In this document: positions 24,474 to 32,029 of the stretch, one piece after another
How positions within the stretch are numbered: the stretch's first letter is position 1
Layout: the number at the start of each line of letters is the position of its first letter
Assembly (NCBI GenBank): GCA_030685065.1
Contig: JAUXQH010000117.1
Location: 1 to 32,029 of the forward strand
Direction: 5' to 3'
Length of the DNA: 32,029 nucleotides
From: Pseudomonadota bacterium
GTDB taxonomy: Bacteria > Myxococcota_A > UBA796 > SXON01
The notes under the pieces: generated by a model
Seen by the model: the letters and a program-made list of their open reading frames with translations, nothing else
What the model was told of the DNA's origin: nothing
The model's database searches: none
Position numbers and translations under genes: made by a program

Positions 24474-27400
24474 CTACTCCCCGAGCCAGATCCAGGTGAC
24501 GCCGTAGTCCGCGAGGGTGTCCGAGTCGCCCCGATCTGCACCGAGCGCGAGCTCGTCCCGACCGTCGCCGTTGCTGTCGGGCACGGTCGCGAGGGCCTGC
24601 CCGAGCGCGTCGGACGCGTAGCCGCCGAGCCAGGTCACGTCGGCCGACCCGACCGAGTAGGAGCCGGAGAAGGGCCCGTAGATCAGCCAGGCGGCACCCG
24701 CGTCCGTGCCGCCGTCGTCGTTGGCGGCGCTCCCGAACGCGAGGTCGATCTCGCCGTCGCCGTCGTAGTCTCCGATGGCAAGGCCGCCCTCGCCGAGCGC
24801 GTCGCCAGCGTCCTCGCCAAGGAACACTGCGCTCGCCATGGCCGACGCCGCGCCGCTGGTGACGGAGGTGAAGAGGTAGACCGCGCCCGCGTCCGCGCCG
24901 CCGTCGTCCGCGCCGGGCGCGGCGCTCAGCAGGTCAGGCGTGCCGTCCCCGTCCATGTCACCAGGCATGGAGCAGCCGTACCCGAGTCGGTCGGCGGCCG
25001 CGCCCCCGAGGACCTTCACGTCGGCCGCGGCCAGCGAGCTCGCCCCCGCGAGCGGGCCGTAAACGAGGTAAGCGGCACCAGCGGCCGAGCCGCCGTCGTC
25101 GTCGCCGTCGGCCCCGATCCAGATGTCGTCGGTGCCGTCCCCGTCGATGTCATCCGCCGCGGCGACGGTACGTCCGGCCGCGTCGGCGACCGTCTCCCCT
25201 TCTAAGGCGGCCACCTCCCGCGAGGACCCGCCGGAGTACACGTGGACCTCCCCTGCGCTGGTCGTCGGGCTCCCCAGGTCCCCGCACGCCCAGTCGTCGT
25301 AAGCGGTTCCCGCGAAGTTGCCGACGGAAGTGACGTTGCTGCACGACGAGCGGCGTTCGTCGTAAGCGGAGGCGTACCCGCTGGTGCCGGCGTCTCCGCC
25401 GTAGAAGACCAGGATCCCGGTCTCCTGCTCGGCGAGCAGCACCATGTCGTCGCGGCCATCGGCGTTCAGATCGCCGAGGTTCCACACGTCGCTGCCGAAC
25501 CCACCGGTCCAGTAGTCGCCCGAGTAGTACGCGAACGCGTCGTTGTCGGTGGCCGCCTGCACGCCCGGCACGAACGGTCCCTGGTAGCCGTACCCGAGCC
25601 CGGTCTCGGTCGCGCTGTACGTCGCGTCGTCCGGCGACCCGACGAGCAGGTCCCCGACGCCGTCCCCGTTGAAGTCGCCGCCGGCGAGGGCCGCACCGAA
25701 CCGGCTGTTCGAGGTCGTGCCGTGGATCTCGACGTCCCAGCGGCCCTCGATCCCGACCAGGGGGCAGGTCTCGTCCGCGCCGGAGCAGTCCTGGTCCATG
25801 CCGTCGTCGCACGTGTCCTCGCCGCCGGGGAACGTGGTGGCATCGACGTCGTCGCAATCCGTGGCGTCGGAGGTGTAGCCGACCGGCGCATCGCAACGCG
25901 CGAGGGACGTTGCGGCCGCTCCGTAGGTGTCACCGTCGGCGTCGGCGTACCACGCGGATTGGCCTGTCGCGGAGGGATCGGCGTCGTCGGAGAGGGCGTC
26001 ACAGTCCTCGTCCGCGCCAACGGCGTCGCACCGCTCGGACGCCGCCGGGTTGACCGTCGGCGCCGCGTCGTCGCAGTCCCCCGCCACGGCGGTGTGGCCC
26101 TCGGGCGCCTCGCACGCGGAGGTCGTCGTGTCGCCGCCGTAACCGTCGGCGTCGGCGTCGGCGTACCAGGTGGAGGCGCCGCTCACGTCCGCATCGGCGT
26201 CATCCACGAGCCCGTCGCAGTCCTCGTCGACATCCGCGGCGTCACAGGCCTCGGCGGCGCCAGGGGAGACGCTCGTCTCCGCGTCGTCGCAGTCCGTCCC
26301 TTCCGCGACGTGGCTGGCCGGGGCGGAGCACGCCTCCACGGCGACCTCGGCTTCGCCGTAGCCGTCCCCGTCGGCGTCCGCGTACCAGGTCGACGTGCCC
26401 GCGACGTCGGGGTCATCGTCATCGACGAGCGTGTCGCAGTCGTCGTCCAGGGCGTTGCACACCTCGGGGGCGGCGGGGGAGATGCTCGCGGCGCCGTCGT
26501 CGCAGTCGTTATCGTCTGCCCCGTACCCGGAGGGCGCGTCGCACTGGGTCACGCTCCGCGTCGGATCCCCGTAGCTGTCCTCGTCCGCGTCCCGATACCA
26601 GGTCGTGAACGAGGCCGCGGAGGTGGAGGCATCGGCGTCGTCGGCGGCACCGTCGCAGTCCTCGTCGACGTTTGCGGGGTCGCACACCTCGGTCGTGCCA
26701 GGGTTGATCGCGGAATCGGCGTCGTCGCAGTCTCCGGCGATGCTCGAGTAGCCCGAGGGGGCATCGCACCGTTCCAGCGTCAACCCGCCCTCGGCGCCGT
26801 AGCCGTCGCCATCGGCGTCGCGCGTCCAGGTCGCTGTGGACCCGGGGTCCGCCCCGGCGTCGGCGTCGTCGGCCGCGCCGGAGCAGTCCTCGTCGACGTT
26901 GTCGGGATCGCAGACCTCGACGGCCTCGGGGTTCCGGGCGGGATCCGTGTCGTCGCAGTCCTCGCACGCGGGCGCCCCGTCCCCGTCCGCGTCGGCCCAG
27001 GCGACCGACCCGTCGCAGTTGTAGTCCGTCGGATCGGCGCAGTCGGCCTCGTCGGCCTCCGGATGGATCGCCGGATCGGCGTCGTCGCAGTCGGAGGCGT
27101 ACGCGACGTAGCCCGTCGGCGCGGCGCACGCGGTCACGGTGAGTGAGGGGTCCCCGTAGCCGTCGCCATCGAGGTCCGCGGCGTACGTTCCCGCGTCGAC
27201 GGCTTCCTCGTCGATGTCACCGTCGCAGTCGTCGTCCAGCCCGTCGCAGACCTCGCTGGCGTCCGGGTGGATGTCTCCGGACGTGTCGTCGCAGTCCGTC
27301 GGATCGGAGACATGGCGCTCGGGGGCGGCGCAAGCCTGGACCGCATCGGCGGAGCCGTCCCCGTGGCCGTCACCGTCCGTGTCGGGGTAGAAGATCCCAC

Positions 27401-27617
27401 CGTCCACGACGTCGTCGTCCACGGCGCCGTCGCAGTCGTTGTCCAGCCCATCGCAGACCTCGTCGGCGTCGGGATGCACCGAGGCGTGCCCGTCGTCACA
27501 GTCCACTTCCGAGGAGTAGCCGTCGCTGTCCCGGTCGAAGACCTGCTTGGACAGCGACACATCCGGACCGCACGCGGCGAGGACGACCGGCAGCAGGAGC
27601 CTTGGAACGTGGCGCAT
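24474..27617 (-). CDS. MopE-repeat lipoprotein with C-terminal FG-GAP (integrin-like) repeats
   Basis: The product has 1047 residues. I start it at MRHVPRLLLPVVLAAC because GGGAG precedes that ATG by 5 bases and it gives a clean lipoprotein signal (lipobox LAAC, Cys16), although the frame is open upstream. Nine MopE-type units follow (about 20-640), each with a D-x-DGDGYG calcium-like loop, a C-x2-P-x-GY segment, DCDD and an EVCD...DEDCDG block. These are the 'putative metal-binding' repeats named after the copper-binding MopE protein. The last 400 residues hold six FG-GAP/integrin-type loops (DFNGDGVGDLLVG, DLNADGRDD, DIDGDGTDD, DMDGDGTPD, DYDGDGEID, DSNGDGRDE), expected to form a beta-propeller. 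It is probably a large calcium- or metal-binding surface lipoprotein for adhesion or cell contact. There is no transmembrane tail. The paralogue at 28444 has the repeats but not the propeller. Confidence 0.9.
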   Translation of the reverse strand: MRHVPRLLLPVVLAACGPDVSLSKQVFDRDSDGYSSEVDCDDGHASVHPDADEVCDGLDNDCDGAVDDDVVDGGIFYPDTDGDGHGDGSADAVQACAAPERHVSDPTDCDDTSGDIHPDASEVCDGLDDDCDGDIDEEAVDAGTYAADLDGDGYGDPSLTVTACAAPTGYVAYASDCDDADPAIHPEADEADCADPTDYNCDGSVAWADADGDGAPACEDCDDTDPARNPEAVEVCDPDNVDEDCSGAADDADAGADPGSTATWTRDADGDGYGAEGGLTLERCDAPSGYSSIAGDCDDADSAINPGTTEVCDPANVDEDCDGAADDADASTSAASFTTWYRDADEDSYGDPTRSVTQCDAPSGYGADDNDCDDGAASISPAAPEVCNALDDDCDTLVDDDDPDVAGTSTWYADADGDGYGEAEVAVEACSAPASHVAEGTDCDDAETSVSPGAAEACDAADVDEDCDGLVDDADADVSGASTWYADADADGYGGDTTTSACEAPEGHTAVAGDCDDAAPTVNPAASERCDAVGADEDCDALSDDADPSATGQSAWYADADGDTYGAAATSLARCDAPVGYTSDATDCDDVDATTFPGGEDTCDDGMDQDCSGADETCPLVGIEGRWDVEIHGTTSNSRFGAALAGGDFNGDGVGDLLVGSPDDATYSATETGLGYGYQGPFVPGVQAATDNDAFAYYSGDYWTGGFGSDVWNLGDLNADGRDDMVLLAEQETGILVFYGGDAGTSGYASAYDERRSSCSNVTSVGNFAGTAYDDWACGDLGSPTTSAGEVHVYSGGSSREVAALEGETVADAAGRTVAAADDIDGDGTDDIWIGADGDDDGGSAAGAAYLVYGPLAGASSLAAADVKVLGGAAADRLGYGCSMPGDMDGDGTPDLLSAAPGADDGGADAGAVYLFTSVTSGAASAMASAVFLGEDAGDALGEGGLAIGDYDGDGEIDLAFGSAANDDGGTDAGAAWLIYGPFSGSYSVGSADVTWLGGYASDALGQALATVPDSNGDGRDELALGADRGDSDTLADYGVTWIWLGE

Positions 27618-27685
27618 CGTCGCTCCCGCCGAGGGAGCATAGCCTGCGCCTGGCGCGTACGGGCACCCGAGCCGCCGCCGCTCGG

Positions 27686-28000
27686 CATCTCGAGATCCAT
27701 GTGCTGGAGCTCGCACGGTGGCGGCAGCGGCCAGATCGCGCGGCCTCACCCGGGTTGCTGCGCTGGATGCGTTCTTTTCGGAAGCGGAGACCTGGGTGGA
27801 GGTCCCCGCTGAGCGAGCGGGCACAGCGCGAGCTGGAGCAGCTCCGTGCGCGGCTCCATGCGCGCGGTAATCGGTCCGGACGCCCAACAGCGGCGGCCCC
27901 AGGGCGAAGGCCCAGTGCCTACCGTGGTGGCTGGACGCCCGGATTCAGCCGCGAGCCGAGCCCCGTTCCCAACTTCATCTGGTTTAACACCTCGAACTGA
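27686..28000 (+). pseudogene. Possible relic of an Rpn/YhgA-like PD-(D/E)XK transposase
   Basis: A short plus-strand frame includes HLEIHVLELARW, then LLRWMRSF and a helical ERAQRELEQLRARL stretch. This order resembles the end of Rpn-type recombination-promoting nucleases ('IHxLELPK ... W..FL'). No start or nuclease core is present, and the frame then becomes low-complexity before its stop. This is a weak call; chance similarity is possible. Confidence 0.25.
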
Positions 28001-28027
28001 ACCCGAACATCCGGGCCCGGTGCGACG

Positions 28028-28065
28028 CAAAAAGTTCGAACCTGATCCAGTAACCCCCACCACTA
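28028..28065 (+). repeat. 38-bp imperfect direct repeat, copy B
   Basis: Partner of the repeat at 24161-24198, in the same orientation and 3867 bases away, so the pair brackets the lipoprotein gene. It lies about 380 bases beyond the stop of the second MopE-repeat gene, a similar distance to that of copy A from the first. The flanks differ, apart from the shared TAG-TGG-TGG when read on the minus strand. Confidence 0.6.
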
Positions 28066-28266
28066 TAGACGGCCTCGGACCTATATTATTAGGGTTCGGG
28101 GCCGTTCGTGTTTTTGGTTGGTGTGACCAGAACCCGGGTGTGTGCCGCTTCGAAGCCCTGGGCGAGTCGGGCGTTGCGCTTGATCGTGTTGATAGTTGAG
28201 TGCGGAGGAGCCTGACCGGCTCCGGCGGGATCGCGGCCATCACGAGCTCGGCGGATCGCGGGGGGG

Positions 28267-28443
28267 CTACGGCCCGTCCCCCGCGTGGTTGCCTGCCAGC
28301 AGGCCTCCCTCCCAGACCACGTAGCCCTGGTTCCACGTGTAGTTCGGGGCCACCCAGACGCCGCCACCATCGAGGGTCGCCGTGTTGTCCACGACGTCGA
28401 CCTCGAACAGCTCCGCAAGGCCCAGCGAAGTGGGCGGGCGGCG
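28267..28443 (-). pseudogene. C-terminal fragment of a right-handed beta-helix (Pmp-like) protein
   Basis: Directly after the TAG of the MYXO-CTERM gene, and in the same frame, 58 open codons lead to another TAG at 28269-28267. They include LAELFEVDVVDNTATLDGGG, then VWVAPNYTWNQGYVVWEGG. The NTATLDGGGV pattern is that of polymorphic outer-membrane-protein or beta-helix repeats, here without a start or the remaining coils. It is probably the stranded 3' end of a deleted surface-protein gene. Readthrough of the first TAG is unlikely because the upstream gene already ends in a sorting tail. Confidence 0.45.
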
Positions 28444-31400
28444 CTACGCCGCTCGCCGCCGCACCGTCAGCGCTACGACCCCGAGCATGAGCGACCATGC
28501 GAGGCCAACGCCGCTCGTGGACGCGCACCCGCAGGCGGCCGGCTCCTCGTCCTTGCCACCGCCGGTGTCATCGTCAGGCACGTCCGTGTCGGTGTCCTCG
28601 CCGATGGCATCCTCGCCATCACAGTCCTGGTCGATGCCGTCATCGGGGAGCTCGTCGCCGCCGGGGAAGCTGGTCGCGTCCGCGTCGTCGCAGTCGGCCT
28701 CGGTCTCCGCGAGGTAGCCCTCGGGGGCGTCGCACTCGGTCACGACGTTTTCAAGGTCGGTGTACCCGTCGGCATCGGCGTCCGCGTACCACGTGCCCGC
28801 GTCGATCGCGTCGATGTCGATGGTGCCATCGCAGTCGTCGTCGATGTCGTTGCAGACCTCGTCGGCCTCGGGGTTGACGGTGCCCGACGCGTCGTCGCAC
28901 TCCTCGCACGCCGCGAAGCCGTCCGCGTCCGCGTCCGAGAAGCCCGACGATCCGTCGCAGTTGTAGTCGGCGGGATCGGAGCAGTCGTCCTCGATCGCGG
29001 CGGGGTTGAACGCTGCATTTGCGTCGTCGCAGTCTTGGGAGGGGTCGAGATCGGACGCTTCGCCGGTGCCGTCGCAGAGCAGATCCGTGCTCACGATGAT
29101 GGCGCCGCCTTCGGCAGTGTACCCGTCGTCATCGGCGTCGACATAGCAGGACTCGGTGCCGTCGCAATCCTGATCGTACTCGTCGCCCGCGAGCTCGGTG
29201 GCCGAGGGGTTGACGGTCGCGTCGCTGTCGTCGCAGTCGGTGATCGCATCGGTCGAGAGCGCTTCGCCCGCGCCGTCGCAGGCGATGTTCGCGCTCGACG
29301 CCATGCTCGTGGCATCGGGGCGGTAGCCGTCGTCGTCCGCGTCGACGTAGCAGGTCTCGGTGCCGTCACAGTCCTGATCGATCCCGTCCCCCGCGATCTC
29401 GGTGGCGGCGGGGCTGATGGAGGCGGCGCTGTCGTCGCACTCTTCGCACGCCGCGTAGCCGTCGGCATCCGCGTCGTCGTAGCCCACCGATCCGTCGCAG
29501 TTGTAGTCGTTGGGGTCCGCGCAGTCAGACTCCACCGCGCCGGGGTTGTAGGCGGCGTCCGCGTCGTCGCAATCGCCGGCTTGGGTCGTGACCAGCGCTT
29601 CGTTCGCATCGTCGCAATCCGCGTCGAGGGAGTCGAGCGTGGTGTCGGTGCCATCGACATACCCATCGTCGTCTGCGTCGGCGTAGCACAGCTCGGTTCC
29701 GTCACAGTCGCTGTCGATCGCGTCCCCCGCGGCTTCGATGGCCGAGGGGTTGACGGTGGCGTTGGTGTCGTCGCAATCGGTGGTGGCGGCTGAAGCGAGG
29801 GCCTCGCCGCTATCGGCGCAGGTGATGTTGGCGCTCACGACGGTGGAGCTGGCGTCCGGGCGGTAGCCGTCCGCGTCTGCGTCGACAAAGCAGAGCTCGG
29901 TGTCGTCACAGTCGGCGTCGAGCTCGTCGCCCGCGACCTCGGTGGCGGAGGGGTTGATCGTGTCGGTCGAATCGTCGCAATCGAAGGCGGCGCTGGCGGC
30001 GGCCTCGCCGACGTCCGCGCAATCCGTGTCATCCGAGGCAACCGCGGCGCCGTCTTCGGTGCGGTAGCCGTCCGCGTCCGCGTCGCCGTAGCAGGACTCG
30101 GCGCCGTCACAATCGGCGTCGAGCTCGTCGCCGATGGTCTCGAGGGCGGCGGGATTCACCGCGCCGTCCGTGTCGTCACAGTCACCGGTGGGGTCGAGGT
30201 TCGACGCTTCGCCGGTGCTGTCGCACGCGATCGAGCCCGCGATCGTGCTCGTGGCGTCCGGACGGTAGCCATCGTCGTCACTGTCGACGTAGCAGGTGTC
30301 CCCGCCGTCGCAATCGCTGTCGATGCCGTCACCCGTGGTCTCGGCCGCGCCGGGGAACACGGTGGCATCATTGTCATCGCACTCTTCGCACGCGGCGAAC
30401 GCGTCGCCGTCTGCGTTGGAGTAGCCGGTGGAGCCGTCGCAGTTGTAGTCGTTCGGATCGCTGCAAACGGACTCGACCGCGGCCGGGTTGTACGCGGTCG
30501 AGGTGTCGTCGCAGTCGCCGGTCAGGGCGCTCGCGAGGGCTTCGCCGCCGTCGTCACAGTCGCCGTCCGAGGAGGCGATCGTGGTGGTGGAGTCCGGACG
30601 GTAGGCGTCGTCATCCGCGTCAACGTAGCAGAGCTCTACGCCGTCGCAGTCCTCGTCCACACCCGAGCCGGTGAGCTCGGTGGCGGCGGGGTAGGCCGTC
30701 GCGTCGGCGTCGTCGCAGTCGGGGTCCGCGGAGGCCAGGGCTTCGCCGGGGGCCGTGCAGGCCACGTCGGGAGACGGGACCACGAAGTCCGTGCGGGCTC
30801 CGTCGTGATCGGCGTCGACGTAGCAGGACTCGGTGGTGTCGCAGTCCTGATCGATCGCATCGCCCGCGATCTCGGTGGCGGAGGGATTGATCGCTGAGGC
30901 GGCGTCGTCACAATCGCCGGTGGGGGTCGTCGCGAGCGCTTCGCCACGTTCGTCGCAGCTGGCGTTCGCGGAGGCCACGGTGCTGGTGGCGTTCGGCCGG
31001 AAGCCGTCATCGTCCGCGTCGGTGTAGCAGGTCTCGGCGCCGTCACAATCGCTGTCGATCCCGTCGCCGGTCGTGTCGGTCGCGGCGGGGTGGGTGGTGG
31101 AGACCGTGTCGTCGCAGTCGGTATCGTCAGCCGAGTAGCCCGCGGGCTGGTCACAATAAGGCGCGGCCACGGTCGAGCCGTACCCGTCGCCATCGGAGTC
31201 GACGTAGTAGCTCCCCTTCGTCGCTTCGTCCGCCGACGGATCGGCGTTGTCGGTGAGTCCGTCGCAGTCCTCGTCGGTGTTCGCGGCGTCGCACAGCTCC
31301 GTCGCGCCTGGGTTGATGGCGGCGACCGAATCGTTACAGTCGGTGTTCACCACCGCGTAGTTCGCGGGCAGGTCACAGTACGAGGCGGTGGAGGTGGAGC

Positions 31401-32029
31401 CGTACGCGTCCCCGTCGAAGTCGGTGTAGTAGGCAGTCTTCGTGGCGGCGGAGGCGGACGGGTCCGCGTTGTCGGCCAAGCCGTCGCAGTCTTCGTCCGT
31501 GTCGGCCGCGTCACACAATTCCGTGGCAGCGGGGTTCACCGCCGCCGCGGAGTCGTCACAGTCGGTCGTGTCCGCGACGTACCCTTCCGGCAGATCGCAG
31601 TAGAGGCCCGTCGTATCGCTGCCGTACCCGTCCTCGTCGGAATCCACGTAGAACGTGGTCTCGCCTGTCGCGCTCGGGTCGGCGTTGTCCGCGAGGGAAT
31701 TGCAGTCTTCGTCGGTGTTGGCCGCGTCGCAGACTTCGGTGGCGGCTGGGCTGATGGCGACCGCCGTGTCGTCGCAGTCCGTCGTGTCCACGACGTAGCC
31801 ATACGGGAGATCGCAATAGAGGCCGGTCGTGTCGCTGCCGTAGCTGTCACCATCGGCGTCTAGGTAGAAGGTGGTCTCGTCGGTGGCGCTCGGGTCGGCG
31901 TTGTCCGCGAGGGTGTCGCAGTCTTCGTCGGTGTTCGCGGCGTCGCACACGTCGGTGGCGGCGGGGTTGATCGCGAACGCCGTATCGTCACAGTCGGTCG
32001 TGTCCGCGACGTAACCAGCCGGCGCGTCG
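28444..32029 (-). CDS. Giant MopE-repeat surface protein with MYXO-CTERM-like anchor (N terminus beyond window)
   Basis: The frame is open to the right edge, so at least 1195 codons are visible and the signal peptide is outside. The visible chain has about 18 repeats built on DCDD-x6-P-x-A-x-E (one variant DCND). Two spacing types occur: about 72-residue units with DEDCDGLADNADPSA near the visible N-terminal end, and about 65-residue units with CYVDADDDGYRPD further on. After the last repeat come an Asp/Gly/Glu-rich linker and the tail ACGCASTSGVGLAWSLMLGV-AL-TVRRRAA. That is a CGC motif, one hydrophobic helix and a basic end: the MYXO-CTERM sorting signal, thought to be processed by a myxosortase. 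It is expected to be a long acidic, calcium-rich stalk on the cell surface. Paralogous to the lipoprotein at 24474 but without FG-GAP repeats. Confidence 0.92.
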   Translation of the reverse strand, partial: DAPAGYVADTTDCDDTAFAINPAATDVCDAANTDEDCDTLADNADPSATDETTFYLDADGDSYGSDTTGLYCDLPYGYVVDTTDCDDTAVAISPAATEVCDAANTDEDCNSLADNADPSATGETTFYVDSDEDGYGSDTTGLYCDLPEGYVADTTDCDDSAAAVNPAATELCDAADTDEDCDGLADNADPSASAATKTAYYTDFDGDAYGSTSTASYCDLPANYAVVNTDCNDSVAAINPGATELCDAANTDEDCDGLTDNADPSADEATKGSYYVDSDGDGYGSTVAAPYCDQPAGYSADDTDCDDTVSTTHPAATDTTGDGIDSDCDGAETCYTDADDDGFRPNATSTVASANASCDERGEALATTPTGDCDDAASAINPSATEIAGDAIDQDCDTTESCYVDADHDGARTDFVVPSPDVACTAPGEALASADPDCDDADATAYPAATELTGSGVDEDCDGVELCYVDADDDAYRPDSTTTIASSDGDCDDGGEALASALTGDCDDTSTAYNPAAVESVCSDPNDYNCDGSTGYSNADGDAFAACEECDDNDATVFPGAAETTGDGIDSDCDGGDTCYVDSDDDGYRPDATSTIAGSIACDSTGEASNLDPTGDCDDTDGAVNPAALETIGDELDADCDGAESCYGDADADGYRTEDGAAVASDDTDCADVGEAAASAAFDCDDSTDTINPSATEVAGDELDADCDDTELCFVDADADGYRPDASSTVVSANITCADSGEALASAATTDCDDTNATVNPSAIEAAGDAIDSDCDGTELCYADADDDGYVDGTDTTLDSLDADCDDANEALVTTQAGDCDDADAAYNPGAVESDCADPNDYNCDGSVGYDDADADGYAACEECDDSAASISPAATEIAGDGIDQDCDGTETCYVDADDDGYRPDATSMASSANIACDGAGEALSTDAITDCDDSDATVNPSATELAGDEYDQDCDGTESCYVDADDDGYTAEGGAIIVSTDLLCDGTGEASDLDPSQDCDDANAAFNPAAIEDDCSDPADYNCDGSSGFSDADADGFAACEECDDASGTVNPEADEVCNDIDDDCDGTIDIDAIDAGTWYADADADGYTDLENVVTECDAPEGYLAETEADCDDADATSFPGGDELPDDGIDQDCDGEDAIGEDTDTDVPDDDTGGGKDEEPAACGCASTSGVGLAWSLMLGVVALTVRRRAA

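Noticed and set aside
25242..27146. Very long open frame (about 630 codons) on the plus strand, opposite the MopE/FG-GAP gene
   Set aside because: The real gene's repeated GAC/GAT/GCG codons read antisense as GTC/ATC/CGC without stops. The product is a monotonous Val/Gly/Arg repeat with no domain, while the minus strand gives a signal peptide and clear motifs.
28285..29793. 500-codon plus-strand frame opposite the MYXO-CTERM gene
   Set aside because: Same antisense effect of the repeat codons. The translated product has no recognisable fold and the minus strand is clearly coding.
28600..32029. Evenly spaced repeated DNA that might suggest a CRISPR array
   Set aside because: The period is about 200 bases, the units diverge and all encode MopE-type protein repeats; there are no short identical repeats with unique spacers.

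Overview
GC-rich bacterial DNA that most likely comes from a member of the Myxococcota. The best taxonomic clue is the last gene: its product carries many MopE-type metal-binding repeats and ends in a MYXO-CTERM-like tail (Cys-Gly-Cys, one transmembrane helix, Arg-rich end), a C-terminal signal known from myxobacteria. A second gene encodes a lipoprotein built from the same repeats. Dense GTG/ATG start-stop overlaps and strong G/C third-position bias fit the same group.

Layout. (1) 1-7183, plus strand: a tight run of phage- or integrative-element-like genes. These are the C-terminal part of an SNF2-like helicase (open at the left edge), a membrane-anchored lysozyme-like protein, a small holin-like protein, a C5-cytosine DNA methyltransferase, and an unusual protein joining a GHKL ATPase to an HExxH metallopeptidase-like domain. 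(2) 7210-8849: a small unknown gene on the minus strand, then a three-gene plus-strand unit of a 37-residue secreted Cys-rich peptide, an ECF-type sigma factor and a Cys-containing polytopic membrane protein. (3) 9149-22718: a defence island. It holds a Type ISP restriction-modification enzyme split by a one-base frameshift, a complete ABC-three-component (ABC-3C) operon (nuclease-like effector, middle component, zinc-hook SMC-like ATPase), a DUF4238 gene with an unknown partner on the minus strand, and a DUF2971 gene. (4) 23106-32029: an alpha/beta-hydrolase lipoprotein, two very long MopE-repeat surface proteins on the minus strand, and gene relics and a dispersed 38-bp repeat between them.

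How the genes work together. The Type ISP enzyme and the ABC-3C operon are both predicted to act against invading DNA, and the nearby DUF4238 and DUF2971 genes are of types often met beside such systems. The relic of the small unknown gene (20148-20336) has an intact relative near 7.2-7.5 kb on the same strand, which suggests a cargo module copied to two places. The sigma factor, membrane protein and Cys-rich peptide look like one regulatory circuit, with the membrane protein as likely anti-sigma factor or sensor. The most unusual candidates for undescribed biology are the GHKL-metallopeptidase fusion and the Cys-peptide/sigma/membrane unit. All functions are inferred from motifs read by eye; no database search was run.
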